Positions 7,729 to 17,149 of a stretch of DNA of 64,000 nt are shown here, one piece after another. A program made the position numbers and the translations under genes. The DNA lies in the NCBI RefSeq assembly GCF_015234355.1, contig NZ_JADGMV010000007.1:1-64000 (forward strand), in the 5' to 3' direction. Each line of letters starts with the position of its first letter. Positions within the stretch are counted from its first letter, which is position 1. A model generated the notes under the pieces. It was given only the letters and a program-made list of their open reading frames with translations, did no database searches and was not told the origin of the DNA. This DNA comes from Psychrobacter sp. NG25. Its GTDB lineage: Bacteria > Pseudomonadota > Gammaproteobacteria > Pseudomonadales > Moraxellaceae.

Positions 7729-8736
7729 ATGATTAATGCATATGCAGCAAAAGAAAAAGGCGGAGAATTCAGCCCTTACCAATACGACCCTGGCACGCTA
7801 GGCAATCACGAAGTAGAAATTGAAGTACACAGCTGTGGCGTTTGTCACAGTGATTTATCTATGTGGGAAAATGAGTGGGGCATGACCCAATATCCGTTCG
7901 TGGGTGGCCATGAGGTGGCAGGTAAAGTACTGGCAAAGGGTCAGCATGTTACACACTTAGAGCTTGGTGATAAAGTCGGTTTGGGCTGGCACAAAGGCTA
8001 TTGCAACGTTTGTGATTTGTGTATGAGTGGTGACCACAATTTATGTGCTGAGCAAGAAGGCACTATTATTGGTAACCACGGTGGATTTGCAGATAAAGTA
8101 CGTGCAAAAGACACCAGTGTTATTAAAATTCCAGAAGGCTTGGACTTCAATGCAGTGGGGCCATTACTTTGTGGCGGTATCACAGTGTTTAACCCATTGG
8201 TGCAATACGATATCAAACCAACTTCTAGAGTGGCGGTTATTGGTATTGGTGGCTTAGGTCATTTGGCACTACAATTTGCCAATGCATGGGGCTGTGAAGT
8301 AACAGCATTCACCAGCGAATCAAAAATGGAAGAAGCAAAAGAATTGGGTGCGCACCATAGCCTAAATTCAAGAAATGAGAGCGACATTGAAGCAGCGGCA
8401 GGCTCTTTTGATTTGGTTATCTCGACTGTGAACGTTGACATGAATTGGAACGCCATTATCAAAACCTTGAAACCTAAAGGTCGGTTGCATTTTGTTGGAC
8501 TGCTGGCTGCCCCGCTAGAGATTTCAGCTGCACCACTGATTATGGCTCAAAATAGCGTGTCAGGTTCGCCAGCTGGGTCACCGTCTACCCTTCGTCAAAT
8601 GTTAGATTTTGCCGCACGTCACAATATTCAGCCAGTGACTGAAACGTACAAAATGTCTGAGATAAACGAAGCGTTTGCAAGATTAGAAAGTGGCAATGCT
8701 CGCTATAGAGTAGTATTAGAAAGAGACCAAGAATAA
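7729..8736 (+). CDS. zinc-dependent alcohol dehydrogenase / aldehyde reductase (Ahr-like)
   Basis: A 335-residue medium-chain dehydrogenase. Catalytic zinc ligands are Cys39, His61 (GGHE) and Cys148; the structural zinc Cys92, Cys95, Cys98 and Cys106 are all present. The Rossmann motif [13 protein letters not shown] lies near residues 168-180. The pattern is closest to the cinnamyl-alcohol/Ahr-YahK group, which prefers NADPH and reduces aldehydes. No operon partner; AATAAGGAATAACC precedes the ATG and a terminator follows. Confidence 0.87.
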   Translation: MINAYAAKEKGGEFSPYQYDPGTLGNHEVEIEVHSCGVCHSDLSMWENEWGMTQYPFVGGHEVAGKVLAKGQHVTHLELGDKVGLGWHKGYCNVCDLCMSGDHNLCAEQEGTIIGNHGGFADKVRAKDTSVIKIPEGLDFNAVGPLLCGGITVFNPLVQYDIKPTSRVAVIGIGGLGHLALQFANAWGCEVTAFTSESKMEEAKELGAHHSLNSRNESDIEAAAGSFDLVISTVNVDMNWNAIIKTLKPKGRLHFVGLLAAPLEISAAPLIMAQNSVSGSPAGSPSTLRQMLDFAARHNIQPVTETYKMSEINEAFARLESGNARYRVVLERDQE

Positions 8737-8763
8737 TTAAAACCAATCATATTCAATCATGGT

Positions 8764-8804
8764 AGCGATACTCTATTTTATAGATAGAATATCGCTATTT
8801 TTTT
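8764..8804 (+). terminator. terminator of the alcohol dehydrogenase gene
   Basis: The stem AGCGATA..TCTAT / ATAGA..TATCGCT, with one mismatch and a short loop, is followed by eight T residues. Confidence 0.85.
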
Positions 8805-8830
8805 ATTCAAATTTATGATGTTGTTGAACG

Positions 8831-8866
8831 AAAAATCCCTGCTATTGAATTAGCAACAGCAGGGGT
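8831..8866 (-). terminator. possible terminator for glmS
   Basis: CCCTGCT / AGCAGGG arms lie downstream of glmS; read on the minus strand the hairpin is followed by ATTTTTCG. It could end the glmU-glmS transcript. Confidence 0.55.
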
Positions 8867-8885
8867 AAACGTCATAATCAATACG

Positions 8886-8922
8886 ATGATACTTTATTAC
8901 TCAGTATGATACTTTATTACTC
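8886..8922. repeat. 20-bp tandem repeat, two copies
   Basis: ATGATACTTTATTACTC occurs at 8886-8902 and again at 8906-8922, separated by AGT, giving a 20-bp period just after the glmS stop codon. Confidence 0.85.
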
Positions 8923-8954
8923 GCAGACAAATCATAATTATATCTTGGCAACAA

Positions 8955-10799
8955 TTATTCCACAGTCACCGATTTAGCAAGGTTACGTGGCTGATCGACG
9001 TCAGTACCACGCATAACGGCTACATGATACGACAATAGCTGCACAGGTACGCTATAGACAATAGGCGCTAGTGTCTCACAAACATCCGGTACATAAACCA
9101 CATGCAATCTATCTTGTGCAATCATCTGACTAGATTCACTGGCAAACACAAACAACTCACCATGACGCGCGTGTACCTCTTGCATGTTGGCTTTGAGTTT
9201 ATCAAACATGCTGTCTTTAGGCGCTAGTACGACGATTGGCATGTCTTTATCAACCAATGCCAATGGGCCATGTTTTAGCTCCCCTGCGGCATAGCCTTCT
9301 GCATGAATATACGAAATTTCTTTAAGCTTTAATGCGCCTTCTAATGCAATAGGGAACTGTAAGCCACGGCCTAAGAATAAGCAGCTTCTTTTATCTTCAA
9401 AGCTTTCACTCATCGTCTTGATAGGTGCATCAAGGTTTAAGCTAGCATGTAGTTGGCCCGGCAGCAGTTGTAGCTCGCCAATCAGTGTACTTAAATAATC
9501 ACTGGTCATACGCTGTTGAATGACACCGACCTTCATGACTAATAGAATGAGTGCTGCAAGCTGAGCAGTAAATGCTTTAGTCGATGCGACACCAATCTCA
9601 GGACCTGCTAGTGTCGGCAAGAAAATATCGGTTTCGCGGACCAATGATGAAGTAGGAACATTACATAATGCCAGGCTTACCAGACCCGCTGGTGTATGCT
9701 TTTGAATGTCACGGAGCGCAGATAATGTATCGGCAGTTTCACCAGACTGAGAGATGCAAATGACTAGTGAGTTATCAACCACTACGGGATGACGATAACG
9801 AAACTCACTGGCTACCTCAACCGAACAGGGAATACGGGTAAGGCTTTCAAACCAATATTTTGCGACCAGACCTGAGTGATAGCTGGTACCACAAGCAAGA
9901 ATTTGAACTTGACGAATACCTGCTAGCTGCGTTTCATGACGTTGCAAAAAATCATCACGCAGTTTAGAGGTTTCACTTTTATCTATGCCCATTTCAAGGG
10001 TACGTGCGACGGCATCTGGCTGCTCATAGATTTCTTTGAGCATATAATGTTTGAATTCGCCTTTGTCAGCATTGTGTTGGGTTGCATCAATTTCATGTAT
10101 TTGACGCGTAACTTCCACTCCATCTGCATAGACTCGAATACTGTTACGAGTCAATTTAGCGATATCACCTTCTTCCAAATACATAAAGCGGTTAGTGACT
10201 GGTAATAGTGCCAACTGATCTGAGGCGATAAAGTTTTCACCGATACCCACTCCAATCACCAATGGCGAGCCTAAACGCACGGTAATAAGCTCATCTGGAT
10301 AATCGGTATGTACGATGCCAAGAGCAAAGGCACCATGTAATAGCGGAATAACAGTACGAACGGCTTCTAGCAAGTCAGGCGTTGCTTTGTAAATGTCATT
10401 AATCAGGTGCGCGACGACTTCAGTATCTGTCTGTGAGGTAAATTCATAGCCTTTTGCTATCAGCGCTTCTTTGAGCTCAGCATAATTTTCTACGATACCA
10501 TTGTGTACCACAGCGATTTTGCCTGAGACATGCGGGTGTGCATTGCGCTGTGCTGGCTCGCCATGCGTCGCCCAACGTGTATGAGCGATACCGATATGGC
10601 CATCAAAAAACTCTGGACTGACTGCGACCGCATCGACCAACGCCTGTACTTTACCCACTTGGCGCTCACGGTGTAATTCACCATCACGAATGACAGTTAA
10701 GCCAGCAGAATCATAGCCGCGGTACTCTAAACGCTTAAGACCTTCAAGCAAGATATTGGCGATATTACGTTCAGCAACTGCCCCTACAATTCCACACAT
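8955..10799 (-). CDS. glmS: glutamine--fructose-6-phosphate aminotransferase
   Basis: A 614-residue GlmS, the usual length. It makes glucosamine-6-phosphate from fructose-6-phosphate and glutamine, the first step to UDP-GlcNAc for peptidoglycan and LPS. The N-terminal nucleophile Cys2 (MCGIVGAV) starts the glutaminase domain, with THGEP near 75 and HNGIVENY near 98. Two SIS domains follow, with CGTSYHSG, SQSGETADT and EGALKLKEISY motifs, and the C-terminus DVDQPRNLAKSVTVE is conserved. AAGGAATAGCC precedes the ATG. glmU lies upstream on the same strand. Confidence 0.98.
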   Translation of the reverse strand: MCGIVGAVAERNIANILLEGLKRLEYRGYDSAGLTVIRDGELHRERQVGKVQALVDAVAVSPEFFDGHIGIAHTRWATHGEPAQRNAHPHVSGKIAVVHNGIVENYAELKEALIAKGYEFTSQTDTEVVAHLINDIYKATPDLLEAVRTVIPLLHGAFALGIVHTDYPDELITVRLGSPLVIGVGIGENFIASDQLALLPVTNRFMYLEEGDIAKLTRNSIRVYADGVEVTRQIHEIDATQHNADKGEFKHYMLKEIYEQPDAVARTLEMGIDKSETSKLRDDFLQRHETQLAGIRQVQILACGTSYHSGLVAKYWFESLTRIPCSVEVASEFRYRHPVVVDNSLVICISQSGETADTLSALRDIQKHTPAGLVSLALCNVPTSSLVRETDIFLPTLAGPEIGVASTKAFTAQLAALILLVMKVGVIQQRMTSDYLSTLIGELQLLPGQLHASLNLDAPIKTMSESFEDKRSCLFLGRGLQFPIALEGALKLKEISYIHAEGYAAGELKHGPLALVDKDMPIVVLAPKDSMFDKLKANMQEVHARHGELFVFASESSQMIAQDRLHVVYVPDVCETLAPIVYSVPVQLLSYHVAVMRGTDVDQPRNLAKSVTVE

Positions 10800-10919
10800 G
10801 GCTATTCCTTAAGTTTAATTTTTGATGTTTCTAGATGTTAACTTTTCTATATAGAGGTGCTTTACCAATCAACAAGCTGGTTGGCGGATAAGCCGTTAAC
10901 TTTATAGCGTGTTAGATAT

Positions 10920-10958
10920 AATTAAGCAGCACCACAAAGATTGCCGCGCTGCTTAATT
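10920..10958 (-). terminator. hairpin between glmU and glmS
   Basis: An 11-bp perfect stem (AATTAAGCAGC / GCTGCTTAATT) with a 17-nt loop lies in the 200-bp glmU-glmS gap. No long T-run follows on the minus strand, so it may be an attenuator, processing site or weak terminator. Confidence 0.45.
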
Positions 10959-11001
10959 TGTTTAAGTCTGACTGCTACTGACTTAACGATTGGCGCATCG
11001 A

Positions 11002-12378
11002 TTACTTTTTAGTTGGTCGTTGAAAGTCGTCTTTTTGTGTTTGTCGCGCGCGACCAAATGCCAATGCACTAGCGTCCACGTTTTTGGTAATTACAGAGCC
11101 TGCCGCGACTGTTGCAGTTTCACCAATCGTTACTGGCGCGACTAAGCTAGCATTCGAACCGATAAAGGCATTGTCTTCAATGATGGTTTTTGATTTATTA
11201 ACCCCATCATAATTACAAGTGATGACACCAGCACCGATATTGACGCCCGTACCGACGGTGGCATCACCGACGTAACTTAAGTGGTTTATTTTGCTGCCTT
11301 GACCGATGGTCGATTTTTTAATTTCTACAAAATTACCGACTTTACTGTTATCAGACAACACTGTCTCAGGGCGCAAATGGGCAAATGGACCAACGTCGAC
11401 ACCCGCACCAATCTCAGCACGATCGATGACGCAGTAAGGCTTTATATGACAAGCATTACCGAGTTGTGAGTTTTTAATAACACAGCCTGCTTCAATATAG
11501 ACGTTGTCACCTAGCGTACAGTTGCCTTCAAATACAACACCGACGTCGATAAACACATCTTGACCTGCTGTCAACGTACCACGAATATCGACACGGGTAG
11601 GGTCAGCAAACTGCACGCCCGCTTCTTGCAAGTCAGATACTAGTTTAGTTTGCCATGTACGTTCTAAGCTGGCAAGCTGTTGACGGTTATTGACACCTTC
11701 AATCTCAAAGGTATGCTCAGGTTCAATCGCCGCAATCGTGATGCCATCAGCGACTGCCATTTTGACAATATCGGTAAGATAGTATTCTTGTTGCGCGTTG
11801 TCGTTAGACAGTTCGGGTAAGTATTTATGCAGTAGAGCATTATCGACACAATAAATGCCGCTATTAATCTCTTGAATCTGTTGTTCGTCAGCACTGGCAT
11901 CTTTTTGTTCAACGATGGCAGTGATATTGCCTACATGATCACGTTTGATACGGCCTAATCCAAATGGATTGTCTACCGTCAAAGTCAGCATAGACATGCC
12001 ATTAGTATTGGCTGTCTTCAGTGCTGATAGGGTTTGATGGCTCACCAAAGGCACATCACCATAGAGAATAAGGCTTTGTCCTTCTTTCGGTAAATCAGAC
12101 AGCGTCACTTTGACCGCATGGCCTGTACCTAGCTGTTCAGTCTGCGCAACCCAAGTAATTGGCGATTGCGTATACTGGTCGATAATTTCCGATTTAACTT
12201 GGTCGCCGCCAAAGCCATGAACAATAATGGTCTCGTTGACAGTTAGCTTATGACACGTGTCTAAGACGTGACTCAGCAAAGATTTACCTGCCAAGGTCTG
12301 AAGGACTTTTGGCTTAGCTGATTGCATACGCGTGCCTTTACCAGCAGCGAGGATAATTACCGAGAGAGGAGATGTCAT
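11002..12378 (-). CDS. glmU: bifunctional UDP-GlcNAc pyrophosphorylase / glucosamine-1-P acetyltransferase
   Basis: A 458-residue GlmU. The N-terminal uridyltransferase has the signature LAAGKGTRMQSAKPKVLQ (11-28) and GDVPL near 107. The C-terminal half is a left-handed beta-helix of hexapeptide repeats (from about residue 265) with the acetyltransferase region HLSYVGDATVG and NIGAGVITCNYDG. It acetylates glucosamine-1-phosphate and couples it to UTP. It is upstream of glmS on the same strand, 202 bp apart with a hairpin between. Confidence 0.97.
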   Translation of the reverse strand: MTSPLSVIILAAGKGTRMQSAKPKVLQTLAGKSLLSHVLDTCHKLTVNETIIVHGFGGDQVKSEIIDQYTQSPITWVAQTEQLGTGHAVKVTLSDLPKEGQSLILYGDVPLVSHQTLSALKTANTNGMSMLTLTVDNPFGLGRIKRDHVGNITAIVEQKDASADEQQIQEINSGIYCVDNALLHKYLPELSNDNAQQEYYLTDIVKMAVADGITIAAIEPEHTFEIEGVNNRQQLASLERTWQTKLVSDLQEAGVQFADPTRVDIRGTLTAGQDVFIDVGVVFEGNCTLGDNVYIEAGCVIKNSQLGNACHIKPYCVIDRAEIGAGVDVGPFAHLRPETVLSDNSKVGNFVEIKKSTIGQGSKINHLSYVGDATVGTGVNIGAGVITCNYDGVNKSKTIIEDNAFIGSNASLVAPVTIGETATVAAGSVITKNVDASALAFGRARQTQKDDFQRPTKK

Positions 12379-12574
12379 AGTAGCCCTACAAATGTAACAA
12401 AGTATAATATTGGATTATAACGCAAATGTTCAGTTAAAAAAATGCTGGAATGTGCAGGCATTTGTAATAGAATCTAATAACGATAAATAAATTCTCTATG
12501 CAAGAGGATAGCATTCAAATTGCTAGCATAAGAGGTTACGTTGTGGTCACTCACTATCATACGGCTAGGGTTAT

Positions 12575-13156
12575 TTATAACAGCACACCAAACATAACCA
12601 CTACCCATAACACTGCTGCCATGATACCTGCGATGATGTCATCAAGCATAATACCTAACCCACCAGCGACCTTTTTATCGGCCCAGCCAATCGGCGGTGG
12701 CTTAATAATGTCAAAAAACCGAAAGAGTATAAAAGCGATAACAATGGCGAAAATAGAAAGCTCTTGAGAGACATCTTGCCAAAAGTTTGTGGCTGCGACA
12801 CCCATGTAAGAGAAAGGCAGCAGGGTAATCCAGATACCAGACCATTCATCCCAGACGATATGCGGGTCATCATGACCCTGCATCAGCTCAGAAGTACGTC
12901 CGCAGATCCAAACGCCAAAAATACAAGATAGAATTGTCAGAATTAGAAAAGGTATGAAGCCCAAGCTCATCAGCGGTATGGCGATGATTAACCCACCAAC
13001 AGTACCCCAAGTGCCAGGTGCACGGCGCGGCAGACCACTGCCCAAACCAATACCTAACCAATAGACCATACGGTCAAGAGCACTGGCATTTTTAGGCAAT
13101 GGTGGGCAGTCATTGGCTTTGCTGATATCAGGCTTGGATAAATCGTGATCAGTCAT
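12575..13156 (-). CDS. pgpA: phosphatidylglycerophosphatase A
   Basis: A 193-residue PgpA, which dephosphorylates phosphatidylglycerol phosphate in the inner membrane. The signature GLGSGLPRRAPGTWGTVGG is at residues 36-54, with several hydrophobic helices after it and the acidic VWDEWSGIW motif. The first 30 residues are an additional soluble segment. thiL ends 3 bp upstream of its ATG and nusB precedes that: the classic nusB-thiL-pgpA operon. Confidence 0.93.
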   Translation of the reverse strand: MTDHDLSKPDISKANDCPPLPKNASALDRMVYWLGIGLGSGLPRRAPGTWGTVGGLIIAIPLMSLGFIPFLILTILSCIFGVWICGRTSELMQGHDDPHIVWDEWSGIWITLLPFSYMGVAATNFWQDVSQELSIFAIVIAFILFRFFDIIKPPPIGWADKKVAGGLGIMLDDIIAGIMAAVLWVVVMFGVLL

Positions 13157-13159
13157 GGG

Positions 13160-14191
13160 CTAACCTGTAAAATGTTGGTAACCAGTAAGATTGGGCCATG
13201 TGGCAAATGGCGCATGCTGAGTGGGTGTGATTGGCTGATTTTGATAATACAGTGTAGGGTGTAATGCTATAGACCTGTTTGCATCTATCTCTATACCGTC
13301 TGCCAGTGCAATTACCTCACCGATACAGGTAACAGGTGTATTGCCAATAGGTGGTTCAATATGGGCAGGTAAAGTAAAAGCTAACTCGTAATCGTCGCCA
13401 CCTGCTAGTTGGCACAACAAGCGCTCAGATAAATCAATAGTTGCCAATGGTTCGCTAGTAGGTAGCTTCTCCACATCAATGTGCATACCTATTTTGCTTT
13501 GTTGACAGATATGGCCGATATCTTGATAGAGACCATCAGAGATATCTATCATCGCCGTTGCGCCAAGTTTGGCCAATGCTGCGCCTAGCGCAATACGTGG
13601 AGTCGGCATATGTAACCTGTGAGCCAACTCTTTACCTTGGGTACTGTCAGGATGTTGCAGGGCATAACTGGCATCGCCAAGCGTCCCTGATACATAAATC
13701 TTATCACCAACTTGTGCACCTGAACGATATACAGCCGGCGTGTCTGCGGCAAGCAATCCTTGCGCGCTGATACTCAGTACTAAATTATCACTGCGTGTGG
13801 TATCACCGCCAATAAGGGCAACACCGAATAACTGGCAGGCATGAAATAAGCCTTTGGCAAATTCGGTGAGCCATTTTTCATTGGCAAGTTGCTTAGGTAA
13901 TGCTAATGCCAATAGAATACTATGCGGGGTTGCACCCATCGCGGCAATGTCTGAGACGTTGACGGCGACCGATTTATAACCGATCGCAAATGCCAGCTCG
14001 TTGACTTGCTGCCAATCAGCATTAAAATGTCGACCTTGAACCAATGTATCAATACAGCTGACTAATCGTGACCCTGCTGGCAAGGCCATGACAGCTGCAT
14101 CATCACCGATACCTTTTTCGATACCCGTTAATGGTGCATTTGCCGCTTGTATTTGCGAAAATATACGCTTAATCAGCTCAAATTCATTCAT
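13160..14191 (-). CDS. thiL: thiamine-monophosphate kinase
   Basis: A 343-residue ThiL that phosphorylates thiamine monophosphate to the active diphosphate. The N-terminus NEFELIKRIFSQIQ and IGDDAAVM (27-34) are diagnostic; AVNVSDIAAMGATPHSILLALALP, GGDTTRS and IDISDGLYQDIGHI are the metal/ATP motifs of the PurM-like fold. Packed between nusB (2-bp gap) and pgpA (3-bp gap), so certainly co-transcribed. Confidence 0.96.
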   Translation of the reverse strand: MNEFELIKRIFSQIQAANAPLTGIEKGIGDDAAVMALPAGSRLVSCIDTLVQGRHFNADWQQVNELAFAIGYKSVAVNVSDIAAMGATPHSILLALALPKQLANEKWLTEFAKGLFHACQLFGVALIGGDTTRSDNLVLSISAQGLLAADTPAVYRSGAQVGDKIYVSGTLGDASYALQHPDSTQGKELAHRLHMPTPRIALGAALAKLGATAMIDISDGLYQDIGHICQQSKIGMHIDVEKLPTSEPLATIDLSERLLCQLAGGDDYELAFTLPAHIEPPIGNTPVTCIGEVIALADGIEIDANRSIALHPTLYYQNQPITPTQHAPFATWPNLTGYQHFTG

Positions 14192-14193
14192 GG

Positions 14194-15036
14194 CTAGTCT
14201 TGGTTTTTAGCATCGTCAGCGTCTTTTTTGCTCGCCTTAAAATCACTAATATTTGCACTGGCTTTACTGGCGCTATTGCGTTTGACACTAGTATTATTTG
14301 CGCTAATACGAGGTTTGTTTGATGCAGTTGGGCTGTCATCAATAGTGCTTTCATTTGTAGCTTCTGTGCTATCAGCTGGTTTTGCTTGAGCCTGTTTAGC
14401 CGCTGATTTTTGTGACGTGCGCAGGTTGGCTTTGGTGTCTGATTCTACTTCAGTAGCGCGTAGTTCAACGGCCATTCTATCTAATACCGCATTGATCAAT
14501 TTATGCGCGTCAGTGGCACCAAAATGGTTGTTGAGCTTCATCGCTTCATCAAGTACTACCTTATAAGGAATCTCTAAGCGATTCTGCAGCTCATAAGTAC
14601 CAATAAGCAAAATAGCGTGCTCAACGGTGTCCAACTTATCAATGTCGCGATCAAGATGCTGAAGAATTAGAGCATCCAACGCTTCAATTTGCTCTGGGAT
14701 ATCACGCATCATTTCGTGATAGTAGCCGATATGCACAGTGTGCATGGCATTAGTCGCGCGCGTACGGGCAGCGATATCATGCGGTGCATTGGCTTTCCAA
14801 CCAAGCTTGCCGTCTACATCAAAACGGCGATCAGTGACGAGCCACTCGTATAGCCCTTGCATCGCAAAGCGGCGCGCCTTACGAATGGCAGTGTGACTGG
14901 TCTTATAAGAAGACTCACTCATATCGAAGGTTTGATCACCCGCACTGCTGCTCGCTATACGAGTAGCTTCCGCTTGTTTATCGTTGATTTGTGCGGTTTT
15001 CGCAGCATTAATAGCGTGCTTGAGTTGGTCAGTCAT
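14194..15036 (-). CDS. nusB: transcription antitermination factor NusB, with long extensions
   Basis: The NusB fold spans about residues 50-195: [17 protein letters not shown] at its start and [14 protein letters not shown] plus [30 protein letters not shown] at its end. NusB with NusE binds boxA RNA in rRNA antitermination. The protein is 280 residues, about twice the usual 140: it has a 50-residue N-terminal tail, an insertion near 68-98 and an 85-residue Ser/Ala/Lys/Asn-rich C-terminal tail that looks disordered. The frame is intact and ends 2 bp before thiL. Confidence 0.95.
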   Translation of the reverse strand: MTDQLKHAINAAKTAQINDKQAEATRIASSSAGDQTFDMSESSYKTSHTAIRKARRFAMQGLYEWLVTDRRFDVDGKLGWKANAPHDIAARTRATNAMHTVHIGYYHEMMRDIPEQIEALDALILQHLDRDIDKLDTVEHAILLIGTYELQNRLEIPYKVVLDEAMKLNNHFGATDAHKLINAVLDRMAVELRATEVESDTKANLRTSQKSAAKQAQAKPADSTEATNESTIDDSPTASNKPRISANNTSVKRNSASKASANISDFKASKKDADDAKNQD

Positions 15037-15228
15037 AAGGGGTCAATACCTGAGTTTTGAAATAGAATGTTAAATAGTGGTCGGCTGGCGCGTTTTGCCA
15101 GTCAGTCTTGGATACTGGAGTTACAGGGTGAGGGCTATCGTAATAACCATAACCCCATCAACTTCATAAATAATATTACTTATAAATGCTGCTTAAATAG
15201 CACTGCTTACCTGTGCTAATAAAACCGA

Positions 15229-15253
15229 TAGACAGTCGAATCGATACTGTCTA
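15229..15253 (-). terminator. hairpin downstream of ribH
   Basis: TAGACAGT / ACTGTCTA arms of 8 bp lie between ribH and nusB. On the minus strand they are followed by TCGGTTTTATT, a weak U-tract. Confidence 0.4.
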
Positions 15254-15279
15254 GTGGTCAATACTAACAGTCAATAAAA

Positions 15280-15801
15280 CTAAGCGTCATCACTTTCGTC
15301 GTCAATATCTAACTGTGATAAGACAGCAAGCATTTCTATGACAACCATTGCTGCTTCTGAGCCTTTGTTACCAGCTTTCGTGCCAGCACGCTCAATGGCT
15401 TGTTCAATGCTATCAGTGGTCAATACGCCGTTTGCGACTGGAATGTTGTAATCCATCGCTACAGCACTTAAGCCTTTTGCAGATTCGCTAGCGACGAAGT
15501 CAAAATGCGGCGTGCTACCACGAATAATCGCACCTAACGCAACGATGGCGTCAAAGCGATCAGACTCAGCGGCACGCTGGGCAACCAATGGCAATTCAAA
15601 AGCACCAGGCACACGAATAACAGTAATATTGCTACCCAATACACCATGACGTAGTAGTGCATCAATTGCACCATCTACCAATGATTCAACCACAAAACCA
15701 TTAAAACGACCGACTACGATACCAATACGAACGTCTTTGTTTTGATGTAAGTTACCGTCTATATGAGTCACGTCATTGCGTTGCTGTTGTAGATTTGACA
15801 T
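15280..15801 (-). CDS. ribH: 6,7-dimethyl-8-ribityllumazine synthase
   Basis: A 173-residue lumazine synthase, the penultimate step of riboflavin synthesis. The family motifs are clear: [17 protein letters not shown] (residues 29-45), [10 protein letters not shown] (64-73), [22 protein letters not shown] with the catalytic His, and [27 protein letters not shown]. It is the gene upstream of nusB, as in many gammaproteobacteria, but 243 bp with a hairpin separate them. No FMN riboswitch was found upstream. Confidence 0.96.
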   Translation of the reverse strand: MSNLQQQRNDVTHIDGNLHQNKDVRIGIVVGRFNGFVVESLVDGAIDALLRHGVLGSNITVIRVPGAFELPLVAQRAAESDRFDAIVALGAIIRGSTPHFDFVASESAKGLSAVAMDYNIPVANGVLTTDSIEQAIERAGTKAGNKGSEAAMVVIEMLAVLSQLDIDDESDDA

Positions 15802-16176
15802 AAAAAATCCTTTGCTTATTTGGCTTTTAATAAAGATGTGGGCGTAAATGAGTCGCTAAATATAGTGATGCGTTCAAATAACAGGTTCGATTGTTTAGCT
15901 TGTTATTCAATAGATACTGATAATCAAAGAAATCGGCAGTTAAATGAACGAAAATAAGTGGTTAGCTCTATGATAACATTTTTTTCTAATTTATTTGTAT
16001 TTTACCAGTGTGTTATATGGGGCGTATTAGACATTTATAAATGGGTACTGCCATGGTCGAATCTTCAATACACCCTAGTCGGCTCAATCACATTTAAATA
16101 CAGGGTAGGCGAGTGAAAACATTAAAAATACTAGGTTCACCACGCCTAATGCTATATCTAATTTATATATGATTGA
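15802..16176. other. Intergenic region between hisF and ribH
   Basis: AT-rich, no open frame, repeat, terminator or riboswitch recognised. It should contain the ribH promoter; the ribosome site AAAGGATTTTTT lies just before ribH. Confidence 0.55.
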
Positions 16177-16971
16177 CTATAAACGCATCTGTATCCCTTG
16201 CGCGGCCATATAGGCTTTGGCTTCTTGTACTGTGTATTCACCAAAATGGAAGATACTGGCTGCGAGTACCGCATCGACGCCGCCTTCTAATACGCCTTCG
16301 GCTAAATGTTGTAAGTTGCCGACGCCGCCTGAGGCGATGACTGGTACATTTACTTGGCTAGTAATTTGTTGCATTAGAGCTAAGTCATAGCCTTTTTTAG
16401 TACCGTCGCCGTCCATCGAGGTGACTAATAATTCACCTGCACCCAGATCCGCCATCTTTTTCGCCCAAGCAACCGCATCAATGCCAGTTGGCTTACGACC
16501 ACCGTGAGTGAATATCTCCCAACGTGGGACGACAATACCATTAACATTGATATCTGCGACACGCTTGGCATCGATGGCAACGACGATACATTGATTGCCA
16601 AATTTCTGTGAGGCTTCACCAACGAACTCTGGGGTAAACACTGCTGCTGAGTTAATCGCTACTTTATCCGCGCCCGCGTTGAGCAAATTGCGGATATCTG
16701 CGATTTTACGCACGCCGCCGCCAACTGTTAACGGTACAAATACCGTTTCAGCCATGCGCTCAACGGTATGATAAGTGGTATCGCGCTCATCATTGGTCGC
16801 CGTAATGTCTAAAAAAGTAATCTCATCAGCACCTTGTTCGTTGTAGCGTTTGGCCACTTCGACAGGATCGCCTGCGTCTTTAATATCGACAAATTGTACA
16901 CCTTTGACCACACGGCCATTATCAACGTCCAAACAAGGGATGATACGCTTTGCTAACATAGGGTCTTTCAC
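16177..16971 (-). CDS. hisF: imidazole glycerol phosphate synthase cyclase subunit
   Basis: A 264-residue (beta/alpha)8 barrel, HisF. It closes the imidazole ring using ammonia from HisH. The catalytic aspartates are in [15 protein letters not shown] near the N-terminus and VVAIDAKRV near 129-137; [12 protein letters not shown] and [11 protein letters not shown] are the phosphate-binding loops. It stands alone here: no hisH or hisA lies within the window. The true start may be the ATG at codon 4 ([11 protein letters not shown]). Confidence 0.97.
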   Translation of the reverse strand: MKDPMLAKRIIPCLDVDNGRVVKGVQFVDIKDAGDPVEVAKRYNEQGADEITFLDITATNDERDTTYHTVERMAETVFVPLTVGGGVRKIADIRNLLNAGADKVAINSAAVFTPEFVGEASQKFGNQCIVVAIDAKRVADINVNGIVVPRWEIFTHGGRKPTGIDAVAWAKKMADLGAGELLVTSMDGDGTKKGYDLALMQQITSQVNVPVIASGGVGNLQHLAEGVLEGGVDAVLAASIFHFGEYTVQEAKAYMAAQGIQMRL

Positions 16972-17149
16972 CTTATAATCAATTCATTCTATAGGCGCTA
17001 GTCTAGCAAAAACACCGCCGTCTCAGGCAGGTTTTCGTAAGATTATTATGCATTTCGCCATAGTTTGCTCATGCGCGGTACAATTGCTGTGATTACCGCC
17101 CAAATTTATTCTATTTAACTTCTTATTCAATTGCCAAAAGTGAGATGTC

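Noticed and set aside
8955-10799. glmS ribozyme or sRNA-type control
   Set aside because: No ribozyme-like leader precedes this gammaproteobacterial glmS and no GlmZ-like pairing could be judged by eye.
12498-12767. 89-codon plus-strand frame overlapping pgpA
   Set aside because: Lies antisense to a clear PgpA and has no family signature or independent context.
15802-16176. Possible FMN riboswitch upstream of ribH
   Set aside because: The conserved FMN element core (AGGGCAGGGTGAAAT-type and CCGGCGGT) was looked for and is absent.
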